Both the position numbers and the translations under genes were made by a program. This document shows positions 1 through 5,903 of a DNA stretch of 7,048 nucleotides, piece after piece. Below the pieces are notes generated by a model. That model worked only from the letters and a program-made list of their open reading frames with translations. It was not told where the DNA came from and searched no databases. The number at the start of each line of letters is the position of its first letter. Positions within the stretch are counted from its first letter, which is position 1. This stretch comes from Acetobacteraceae bacterium (lineage in GTDB: Bacteria > Pseudomonadota > Alphaproteobacteria > Acetobacterales > Acetobacteraceae): assembly GCA_020853405.1 (NCBI GenBank), contig JADYYZ010000088.1:1-7048 (forward strand), written 5' to 3'.

Positions 1-225
1 CCGACCGAGGGCCTGGCGCCGGTGATCATCCAGCAGATCGGAAAGACCATCCGGACCATCAAGGAACGCGGCTTCACGGTGCTGCTGGTCGAGCAGAATT
101 TCCGCTTCGCCGCGACCGTCGCCGACCGCCACTATGTGATGGACCACGGCAAGGTCATCGACATGATCCCGAATTCGGAGCTCGCGGCCAGCATGGACAA
201 GCTGCATTCGTATCTCGGCGTGTGA
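1..225 (+). CDS. livF: LivF-type ATP-binding protein of a branched-chain amino-acid-type ABC importer (3' end only)
   Basis: The gene runs in from before the window, and only its last 74 codons are present. The reading begins inside the Walker B/D-loop stretch (PTEGLAP, the end of the usual DEPTEGLAP). The segment VLLVEQNFRFA follows at residues 27-37, then ADRHYVMDHGKVI, then a normal C-terminus ending YLGV. LivF proteins characteristically have VEQN where LivG and most ABC ATPases carry the switch histidine (IEHD), so this is LivF rather than LivG. In the family it forms a cytoplasmic ATPase pair with LivG and drives import through LivH/LivM. The binding-protein gene follows 86 bases after the stop and the permease genes come next, so this ATPase very probably serves that transporter. 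A livG gene is expected upstream but cannot be seen. ATG codons at 22 or later are internal, not starts. Confidence 0.9.
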   Translation, partial: PTEGLAPVIIQQIGKTIRTIKERGFTVLLVEQNFRFAATVADRHYVMDHGKVIDMIPNSELAASMDKLHSYLGV

Positions 226-229
226 TTCC

Positions 230-253
230 GGCATGCCCGAGTGTGGGCGTGCC
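230..253. other. Inverted repeat just after the livF stop codon
   Basis: Arms GGCATGCCC (230-238) and GGGCGTGCC (245-253) can pair over 9 bp with one G-U wobble, around a six-base loop. The repeat starts four bases after the livF stop. No run of T follows on the plus strand, so it does not look like an intrinsic terminator. It could protect the upstream mRNA end or attenuate transcription between the ATPase gene and the binding-protein gene. Role inferred; nothing in the sequence proves it. Confidence 0.35.
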
Positions 254-297
254 AAGGCGCGGGCTTGCCTGACGAAACGCCCAGGAACGACTGAGAG

Positions 298-303
298 AGG
301 AGG
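298..303 (+). promoter_or_regulatory. Shine-Dalgarno site AGGAGG that decides the start of the binding-protein gene
   Basis: A full AGGAGG consensus lies before two in-frame ATG codons. It is 2 bases from the ATG at 306, which is too close for normal initiation, and 8 bases from the ATG at 312, which is near ideal. The protein is therefore taken to begin MTIDRRGLLKG from 312, not MDMTIDRRG from 306. Confidence 0.7.
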
Positions 304-311
304 CTATGGAT

Positions 312-1556
312 ATGACGATCGACCGCCGCGGACTGCTGAAGGGAACGGCCCTTGCTGCCGCCACGCCCGCGCTTGGCGCGGCCATCCGGCCCGCGCGCGC
401 GCAAGGGGCCGCGCTCAAGATCGGCGTGCTGACCGACATGTCGTCGCTCTATACCGACCTGTCCGGTGCCGGCAGCGTGCTGGGCACGCGCATGGCGACC
501 GAGGATTTCCTGGCAGCAAACCCCGGCCTCAACATCGAGATCGTCTCGGCCGACCATCAGAACAAGCCGGATGTCGGCAGCAACATCGCGCGGCAGTGGT
601 TCGACCGTGACGGCGTCGATGTGATCATCGATGTGCCGAACAGCGCCGTGGCGCTGGCGGTGAACCAGATCACGCGCGAGAAGAACAAGGTGTTCCTGGA
701 CAGCGGCGCGGCATCGACCGACCTGACCGGCCCGCAATGCAGCCCCAATCTCGTCCACTGGACGTACGACACCTATATGCTGGCCAACGGCACGGCCGGC
801 GCGATGGTCGCGGCCGGCGGCGACTCCTGGTTCTTCATCACCGCCGACTATGCGTTCGGCCACGCGCTGGAACGCGATACCGGCGCGTTCGTGACCAAGG
901 CTGGCGGCAAGGTGCTGGGCCAGGTGCGCACGCCGTTCCCCGGCACCACCGATTTCAGCGCCTTCCTGGTGCAGGCGCAGGCCAGCCGCGCCAAGGTGAT
1001 CGGGCTTGCGAACGCGGGCGGCGATACCATCAACTGCATCAAGCAGGCGGCCGAGTTCGGCATCACCAAGCGCGGCCAGAAGCTTGCCGGGCTGCTGGTT
1101 TTCATCACCGATGTGCATGCGCTGGGCCTGGCCACGGCACAGGGCCTCAACCTTACCGAATCGTTCTACTGGGACCTCAACGATTCGACCCGCGCGTTCG
1201 CCGCGAAGTTCCATCCGCGCAACCGCGGCGTCCGCCCGACCATGGTGCATGCCGGCTGCTACGCCGCCACGCTGCACTACCTGAAGGCGGTGACCGCGCT
1301 CGGCGCCGCCCAGGCGAAAGCCAATGGCGCGGGGGTGGTGGCGAAGATGAAGGAGATGCCGACCGACGACCCGCTGTTCGGCAAGGGCAGCATCCGCGCC
1401 GATGGCCGCAAGATCCACCCGGCCTACCTGTTCGAGGTCAAGAGCCCGGCCGAGAGCAAGGGGCCGTGGGACTACTACAAGCTCGTGCGCGAGATTCCCG
1501 CCGACAAGGCCTTCCGGCCGCTTGCCGACGGCAACTGCCCGCTGGTCCGCGGCTGA
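312..1556 (+). CDS. Periplasmic substrate-binding protein of a Liv-type ABC importer, Tat signal peptide
   Basis: The protein has 414 residues from the ATG favoured by the AGGAGG site. The N-terminus has a twin-arginine motif (DRRGLLKG, residues 4-11), an Ala-rich hydrophobic stretch and a likely signal peptidase site after ARA (about residue 30), so it should be exported folded by Tat. The mature part starts LKIGVLTDMSSLY, the usual first strand of the Leu/Ile/Val-type periplasmic binding fold (Peripla_BP_6), and continues with SADHQNKPDVGSNIARQWF (79-97), WFFITADYAFGHALE (173-187) and a C-terminal region with DPLFGKGSIRADGR (353-366). Length fits the family. It would capture a solute in the periplasm and hand it to LivH/LivM. 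Members of this family bind branched-chain amino acids, amides, urea or aromatic acids, and I cannot tell which applies, so no symbol is given. An ATG at 306 is the alternative start. The gene sits between livF and livH, with an inverted repeat on each side. Confidence 0.92.
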   Translation: MTIDRRGLLKGTALAAATPALGAAIRPARAQGAALKIGVLTDMSSLYTDLSGAGSVLGTRMATEDFLAANPGLNIEIVSADHQNKPDVGSNIARQWFDRDGVDVIIDVPNSAVALAVNQITREKNKVFLDSGAASTDLTGPQCSPNLVHWTYDTYMLANGTAGAMVAAGGDSWFFITADYAFGHALERDTGAFVTKAGGKVLGQVRTPFPGTTDFSAFLVQAQASRAKVIGLANAGGDTINCIKQAAEFGITKRGQKLAGLLVFITDVHALGLATAQGLNLTESFYWDLNDSTRAFAAKFHPRNRGVRPTMVHAGCYAATLHYLKAVTALGAAQAKANGAGVVAKMKEMPTDDPLFGKGSIRADGRKIHPAYLFEVKSPAESKGPWDYYKLVREIPADKAFRPLADGNCPLVRG

Positions 1557-1571
1557 GCGGACCGCCCGCTG

Positions 1572-1611
1572 CCTGCCCCGCCCCTCGCCGGCGTGAGGGG
1601 GACGGGGCAGG
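1572..1611. repeat. Strong intercistronic hairpin between the binding-protein gene and livH
   Basis: Bases 1572-1586 pair with 1595-1611 to give a stem of about 15 bp, made almost entirely of G-C pairs. The loop has eight bases (GCCGGCGT) and a two-base bulge (GA, 1601-1602) lies on the 3' side. The flanks extend the similarity, with CTGCC at 1569 and GGGCAG ending at 1620. It fills much of the 94-base spacer. No T run follows, so it is not a standard intrinsic terminator. Such structures after binding-protein genes are known to shield mRNA 3' ends and raise the binding protein over the permease. It could also be one copy of a dispersed palindromic repeat; this window shows only one. Confidence 0.6.
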
Positions 1612-1650
1612 GGCGGGCAGACACGGCCGACGCCCTCGATCGAGGACCCG

Positions 1651-2535
1651 ATGGACGACATCTTCGGCATCCCGCTTCCGCTGCTGTTCGCGCAGCTGCT
1701 GCTTGGCCTGATCAACGGCGCGTTCTATGCGCTGCTGTCGCTGGGGCTCGCGGTGATCTTCGGGCTTCTGAACATCATCAACTTCGCCCACGGCGCCCAG
1801 TTCATGATGGGCGCCTTCGTTGCGTGGATGCTGCTGGACTGGATCGGCATCGGCTACTGGGGGGCGCTGATCCTGGCGCCGCTGCTGGTGGGTGCGGTCG
1901 GCGTCGTGATCGAGCGGCTGATGATCAACAAACTCTACAAGCTCGATCATCTGTACGGCCTGCTGCTGACCTTCGGCGTGGCGCTGGTGATCGAGGGCCT
2001 GTTCCGCAACTGGTTCGGCAGTTCCGGCCTGCCCTATCGCATCCCCAGCGCGCTGCAGGGCTCGACCGATCTCGGCTTCATGTTCCTGCCGAACTATCGC
2101 GGCTGGGTGGTGGTGGTCTCGCTGGTGGTGTGCATCGCCACCTGGCTGGTGATCGAGAAGACCAAGCTCGGCGCCTATCTGCGCGCGGCGACCGAGCGGG
2201 CCGAGCTGGTGCAGGCGTTCGGCGTCAACGTGCCGCGCATGGTGACGCTGACCTATGGCGCGGGCGTGGCATTGGCCGCCTTCGCCGGCGTGCTGGCGGC
2301 ACCGATCTATTCCGTCAACCCCAACATGGGGGCGAACTTCATCATCACCGTGTTCGCCGTGGTGGTGATCGGCGGCATGGGCTCGATCATGGGTTCGGTG
2401 GTCACCGGCTTCGGGCTCGGGATCATCGAGGGCCTGACCCGCGTCTTCTACCCGGAAGGCTCGGCCACCGTGATCTTCGTGGTGATGGTGCTGGTGCTGC
2501 TGACGCGGCCGACCGGCCTGTTCGGAAGGGCGTGA
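1651..2535 (+). CDS. livH: LivH-type permease of the branched-chain amino-acid-type ABC importer
   Basis: This 294-residue integral inner-membrane protein is of normal length for LivH. Hydrophobic segments cover most of the chain. The N-terminal signature GLAVIFGLLNIINFAHGAQFM lies at about residues 32-52. A cytoplasmic loop (AYLRAATERAELVQAFGVNV, about 175-194) matches the EAA-type region that contacts the ATPase. GGMGSIMGSVVTG is at 241-253, and the chain ends in the family-typical RPTGLFGRA. It would form half of the membrane channel with LivM. The ATG at 1651 is preceded by GAGGA (1642-1646) and gives the expected N-terminus. It follows the binding-protein gene by 94 bases, and its stop overlaps the livM start by one base, which suggests coupled translation. 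Substrate unknown. Confidence 0.93.
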   Translation: MDDIFGIPLPLLFAQLLLGLINGAFYALLSLGLAVIFGLLNIINFAHGAQFMMGAFVAWMLLDWIGIGYWGALILAPLLVGAVGVVIERLMINKLYKLDHLYGLLLTFGVALVIEGLFRNWFGSSGLPYRIPSALQGSTDLGFMFLPNYRGWVVVVSLVVCIATWLVIEKTKLGAYLRAATERAELVQAFGVNVPRMVTLTYGAGVALAAFAGVLAAPIYSVNPNMGANFIITVFAVVVIGGMGSIMGSVVTGFGLGIIEGLTRVFYPEGSATVIFVVMVLVLLTRPTGLFGRA

Positions 2536-3518
2536 TGGCAGGGGTTGCAGAAACCGTGCGGGCGGGCGGGAAGCAGCAGGCGGCGCTGTTCGGCCTCAGC
2601 CGTCCCCAGCTGGTTGCCTTTGTCGTGCTGGCCGGGGCGGTGGCGCTGGCACCCTTGGTGCTCTATCCGATCTACCTGATGAAGGTGATGTGCTTCGCGC
2701 TGTTCGCATGCGCCTTCAACCTTCTTCTTGGCTATGTCGGGCTGCTGAGTTTCGGGCACGCCGCCTATTTCGGCATGGGCGGCTATATCACCGCGCACGC
2801 CGCCAAGGTGATCGGGCTTTCGCCGGAACTCGCGATCCTGGGCGGCGGCATCGTCGCGGCCCTGCTGGGCACCGGGTTCGGCTGGCTCGCGATCCGTCGC
2901 GCCGGCATCTATTTCGCGATGATCACCCTGGCGCTGGCGCAGATGATCTACTTCTTCTGCGTCCAGGCCCCCTTCACCGGCGGCGAGGACGGCATCCAGC
3001 AGGTGCCGCGCGGGCGGCTGTTCGGCGTCGTCGACCTCGCTCCCGACATGACCATGTACTGGGTGGTGGCGGCGATCTTCCTCGGCGGCTTCCTTGCCAT
3101 CCACCGCATCATCCACAGCCCCTTCGGCCAGGTGCTGAAGGCGGTGCGCGACAACGAACCGCGCGCCACCTCGCTCGGCTACCGCACCGAGCACTACAAG
3201 CTCATGGCGTTCGTGCTGTCCGCCTTCCTGGCCGGCATCGCGGGCGGCACCAAGTCGATCGTCTTCGGCATCGCGACCCTGACCGACGTTTACTGGACGA
3301 TGTCGGGCGAGGTGGTGCTGATGACGCTCCTGGGCGGCATGGGCACCATGTTCGGCCCGGCCGCCGGGGCCTTGGTGATCATCACCATGCAGAACTACCT
3401 GGCCGAGTTCGGCGCCTGGGTGACCATCATCCAGGGGGGAATCTTCATCGCCTGCGTGCTGGCGTTCCGCCGCGGCATCATCGGCGAGTTCGCGCGGCTG
3501 CTGCGCGTCTCGCTGTAG
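2535..3518 (+). CDS. livM: LivM-type permease of the branched-chain amino-acid-type ABC importer
   Basis: This 327-residue multi-spanning inner-membrane protein partners LivH. Recognisable segments are GYVGLLSFGHAAYFGMGGY (66-84), the LivM hallmark TGGEDGIQQVP (148-158), the ATPase-facing loop VLKAVRDNEPRATSLGY (200-216), and GGMGTMFGPAAGAL (267-280). The start is the ATG in the TGATG junction with livH, with a GGAAGG ribosome site (2524-2529) inside the livH end. The frame stays open back to 1593, but that upstream part is out of frame with LivH and has no membrane character, so it is not included. The last 41 bases overlap the 3' end of the minus-strand epimerase gene. No intrinsic terminator follows the stop. 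Confidence 0.93.
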   Translation: MAGVAETVRAGGKQQAALFGLSRPQLVAFVVLAGAVALAPLVLYPIYLMKVMCFALFACAFNLLLGYVGLLSFGHAAYFGMGGYITAHAAKVIGLSPELAILGGGIVAALLGTGFGWLAIRRAGIYFAMITLALAQMIYFFCVQAPFTGGEDGIQQVPRGRLFGVVDLAPDMTMYWVVAAIFLGGFLAIHRIIHSPFGQVLKAVRDNEPRATSLGYRTEHYKLMAFVLSAFLAGIAGGTKSIVFGIATLTDVYWTMSGEVVLMTLLGGMGTMFGPAAGALVIITMQNYLAEFGAWVTIIQGGIFIACVLAFRRGIIGEFARLLRVSL

Positions 3519-4578
3519 GGCGGGGCTGCGCGGGCGACGGCGCCGCGAAGCTCTGGCGCAGCAGCGCGGCGATCCTGGGCGCGGCGTGGCCGTCGCCATA
3601 TTCGTCGATCTCGCGCCGGGGCGTGCGCCAGGCGGGTTCGCTCCACAGCCGGTTCCATCCTGCCTCGATGGTCTCCGGCCACTCGGTCTCGGTGCGGAGC
3701 GTGATGCAGGGCACGCGGTGGAAATAGGCCTCCTTCTGCAGCCCGCCGCTATCGGTCATCACCAGCGCGGCGTTGCGCACCAGCTGCGTCATGTCGAGAT
3801 AGGCGAGCGGCTCGATCATCGTCAGCGCGCCGCAATCGAGCGAGGAGCGCGCCAGCGCGGCGCGGGCGCGCGGGTGCACGGGCCACACCACCGGCAGCGT
3901 GCGCGCCCGTTCGCCGAGGAATCCCACCGCGCGGGCCAGGGCGCCGGCATCGTCGGTGTTCTCGGCACGATGGAGCGTGGCGACCGCATAGAGGCCGCGC
4001 GCGAGCCCGAGCCTGCCCAGCACGTCGCTTTCCGCCTCGGCGCGCCTCGCCGCGGCCAGCGCGGCATCGAACATCACGTCGCCGACCAGGTGGGCTGCCT
4101 CGCCACGGCCCTCGCGGGCGAGCTGGGCCATCGCCGTGCGCGTCGGCGCCAGCAGCAGGTCGGACAGATGGTCGGTGACGATGCGGTTGATCTCCTCCGG
4201 CATCGCGCGGTTGAAGCTGCGCAAGCCGGCCTCGACATGGGCGATCGGGATGCGGAGCTTCGCCGCGGCCAGCGCGCCGGCGAGTGTCGAGTTGGTGTCG
4301 CCATAGACCAGCACGACGGCCGGGCGTGCCGCCGCGATCTCGGCCTCCAACGCGACCAGCATGCGCGCCGTCATCTCGGCGTGGGTGCCGCCATGGATGC
4401 CGAGATTGACCGCGGGCGACAGGCCGAACTCCGCCTCGAACGCGGCGCTCATCGCGGTGTCGAAATGCTGGCCGGTATGCACCAGCCGCTCAGCGATGCC
4501 CTCGGCCTTCAGCGCCGCGCTGACCGGGCCGGCCTTGACCAGCTGCGGCCGCGCGCCGACGACGCTCAGCACCAGCAT
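3478..4578 (-). CDS. wecB: Non-hydrolysing UDP-GlcNAc 2-epimerase family protein (WecB/WbpI-like)
   Basis: The protein has 366 residues and a cytoplasmic GT-B-like fold. By family it inverts C-2 of a UDP-GlcNAc-type sugar. Expected active-site residues are in place: Arg10 and Lys15 (GARPQLVK), Asp94 (VYGDTNST), Glu116 (HVEAGLR), Glu128 (MPEEINR), His203 (TLHRAEN) and TDSGG (275-279). The stretches HTGQHFDTAMS (34-44) and IHGGTHAEMT (61-70) resemble WbpI, the UDP-2,3-diacetamido-glucuronate 2-epimerase, more than E. coli WecB. The neighbouring wbpB/D/E-like genes support that role; the wecB symbol is only family-level. The ATG at 4578 gives the family's usual N-terminus (MLVLSVVGARPQ), although no clear Shine-Dalgarno precedes it. 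The last ~22 residues form an Ala/Arg/Pro-rich tail, partly encoded opposite the end of livM, and look like an extension. Confidence 0.9.
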   Translation of the reverse strand: MLVLSVVGARPQLVKAGPVSAALKAEGIAERLVHTGQHFDTAMSAAFEAEFGLSPAVNLGIHGGTHAEMTARMLVALEAEIAAARPAVVLVYGDTNSTLAGALAAAKLRIPIAHVEAGLRSFNRAMPEEINRIVTDHLSDLLLAPTRTAMAQLAREGRGEAAHLVGDVMFDAALAAARRAEAESDVLGRLGLARGLYAVATLHRAENTDDAGALARAVGFLGERARTLPVVWPVHPRARAALARSSLDCGALTMIEPLAYLDMTQLVRNAALVMTDSGGLQKEAYFHRVPCITLRTETEWPETIEAGWNRLWSEPAWRTPRREIDEYGDGHAAPRIAALLRQSFAAPSPAQPRPTARRAAAARTRR

Positions 4579-4710
4579 CGGCGCGATGCCCGGCGCAGCA
4601 GGATGATCGGCATGAGGTCGCGCCCCATGCCGCGGCCGCGAATGCGGCCCGCCGCTGGTGCGGCGAGCCAAGCCGCCGGCGGCGGCGCCCGGCGCCTGAG
4701 GGCAAGCAAA

Positions 4711-4755
4711 CGCCTGACACCAGCGGTCAAGGCAATTGACCGCTGGTGTCAGGCG
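4711..4755 (-). terminator. Perfect 20-bp inverted repeat, likely intrinsic terminator at the end of the aminotransferase gene
   Basis: Arms 4711-4730 and 4736-4755 are exact reverse complements of 20 bases, separated by five bases. Read on the minus strand, the loop is TTGCC and the stem is followed by TTTGCTTGCC, a short, imperfect T run. On the plus strand the stem is followed by GAAAGGG, so the orientation fits termination of the minus-strand transcript. The aminotransferase stop codon (4751-4749) lies inside the 5' arm. If it works, it would separate the epimerase gene from the upstream genes, at least partly. The weak T run leaves open a dispersed repeat or an mRNA-stabilising stem. Confidence 0.6.
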
Positions 4756-5903
4756 GAAAGGGCGCGGCGCACCGCGGCGATGATGCGGGCCTGCGTCGCC
4801 TGGTCGAGATAGGGGTGGAACGGGATGCTGAACACTTCCGCGGCCAGTTTCTCGGCCACCGGCAGCCCGTTGCCGGCGACCGGATAGCGTGCATAGGCGG
4901 TCTGGCGATGCAGCGGCTTGGGATAGTAGATCGCGGTCGGGATGTTGTCGGCCCTCAGCCTGGCCTGCACCGCCTTGCGCTCGCGGCCGGGAATGCGCAG
5001 CACGTACTGGGCCCAGGTGCTGACCCGCCCCGCGCCGATGCGCGGCACGATCGCAAGGTCGGCAAGCGCCTCGTTGTAGCGGGCGGCGATCGCCTGGCGG
5101 GAATCGGTCTCGGCCGCGAAGACCCGCAGTTTCTGCAGCAGCACCGCGGCCTGGATGGTATCGAGCCGGCCATTCATGCCGATGCGCACGTTCTCGTACT
5201 TGTCGTTGTTGTCCTGGCCGTGCACGCGCAGCGACGCCAGCAGGTCGAGCGTTTCGGGGTCGTGGCAGAACACCGCGCCGCCGTCGCCATAGCAGCCGAG
5301 CGGCTTGGCCGGGAAGAAGCTGGTCGCCGCCATGTCGCCGATCGCGGCGACGTGCCTGCCATGCAGGGTGGCGCCGAAACTCTGCGCGGCATCGACCAGC
5401 AGTTTCAGCCCATGCGCCTTGGCGATCGGCACGATCGCGTCGTAGTCGGCGGGCTGGCCGAACAGGTCGACGCTGATCACCGCGCGCGCCACGAGGCCGA
5501 GGCGCTTTGCCGTGTCGATCCCGACCTCCAGGCTGGCCGGGTCGAGGTTGAAACTGTCCTCGCGCGAATCGACGAACAGCGGCGTCGCACCGGTCCAGGC
5601 CACCACCTCGGCGGTGGCCGCGAAGGTGAAGCTCGGGCACAGCACCGCATCGCCCGGGCCGACGCCCCAGGCCATCAGCGCCAGCGCCAGCGCATCGGTG
5701 CCGTTGGCGCAGGAAAGGGTGTGCGCCACGCCGGCGAAGGCCGACAGCGCGGCTTCGAGCTCGGCGACCTCCGGCCCCAGGATGTATTTCCCGGAATGCA
5801 CCACCTTCAGGATCGCCTCGTCCATCGCCGGCCCGATCGCCCGGCGCTGGGCATCGAGATCGATGAAGGCGATCGGCGGCTTCAGCGGCGCTGCATCGGA
5901 CAT
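4749..5903 (-). CDS. wbpE: DegT/DnrJ/EryC1-type PLP sugar aminotransferase, WbpE/WlbC-like
   Basis: This 384-residue cytoplasmic fold-type I aminotransferase would convert a UDP-3-keto-N-acetylglucosaminuronic acid to the 3-amino sugar, using glutamate as donor, as known for WbpE. Visible features are the N-terminal FIDLDAQ, CANGTDAL (65-72, phosphate-binding turn), DAAQSFGA (171-178, Asp171 to the pyridine nitrogen), the Schiff-base lysine Lys200 in FFPAKPLGCYGDGG, RVHGQDNNDKYE (226-237) and GMNGRLDTIQAA (242-253). The start at 5903 has a GAGGAG site 8 bases upstream and forms a TGATG overlap with the preceding fusion gene. The frame stays open further upstream, but that stretch lies antiparallel-frame to the acetyltransferase and is not coding. 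The stop falls inside the 20-bp hairpin. Other amino-sugar transaminases (e.g. WecE type) are alternatives, but HGQD and FFPAKPLGCYGDGG together favour WbpE. Confidence 0.9.
   Translation of the reverse strand: MSDAAPLKPPIAFIDLDAQRRAIGPAMDEAILKVVHSGKYILGPEVAELEAALSAFAGVAHTLSCANGTDALALALMAWGVGPGDAVLCPSFTFAATAEVVAWTGATPLFVDSREDSFNLDPASLEVGIDTAKRLGLVARAVISVDLFGQPADYDAIVPIAKAHGLKLLVDAAQSFGATLHGRHVAAIGDMAATSFFPAKPLGCYGDGGAVFCHDPETLDLLASLRVHGQDNNDKYENVRIGMNGRLDTIQAAVLLQKLRVFAAETDSRQAIAARYNEALADLAIVPRIGAGRVSTWAQYVLRIPGRERKAVQARLRADNIPTAIYYPKPLHRQTAYARYPVAGNGLPVAEKLAAEVFSIPFHPYLDQATQARIIAAVRRALSA

Noticed and set aside
306..311. ATG at 306 as the start of the binding-protein gene
   Set aside because: It is only two bases from the AGGAGG site; the in-frame ATG at 312 has normal spacing. 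The choice changes only two residues.
132..1715. Long minus-strand open frame (527 codons) opposite livF and the binding-protein gene
   Set aside because: It is a GC-rich antisense shadow, rich in Arg, Ala, Gly and His with no recognisable domain, and it covers well-supported plus-strand genes.
1593..2534. Upstream extension of the livM frame
   Set aside because: It lies out of frame across livH and is Arg/Gly-rich with no membrane segments. LivM clearly starts at 2535 with the TGATG junction.
3525..3562. GCTGCGC / GCGCAGC inverted repeat after the livM stop as a terminator
   Set aside because: It has only a 7-bp stem with a 24-base loop and no T run, and it lies within the epimerase coding region.
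4566..4628. Minus-strand 20-codon open frame (ATG at 4628) overlapping the epimerase start, a possible leader peptide
   Set aside because: It has no ribosome site, no recognisable sequence and no attenuator-type codon run; an open frame this short is expected by chance at this GC content.
4725..4741. TTGACC boxes in both arms of the hairpin as possible -35 promoter elements
   Set aside because: No -10-like sequence lies at 16-18 bases on either strand (GCTTGC and AGGGCG are found), and the boxes follow from the palindrome.
3586..4812. Plus-strand open frame of 408 codons opposite the epimerase gene
   Set aside because: Its composition is dominated by Arg, His, Gly and Gln with no motif, while the opposite strand has full epimerase active-site motifs.
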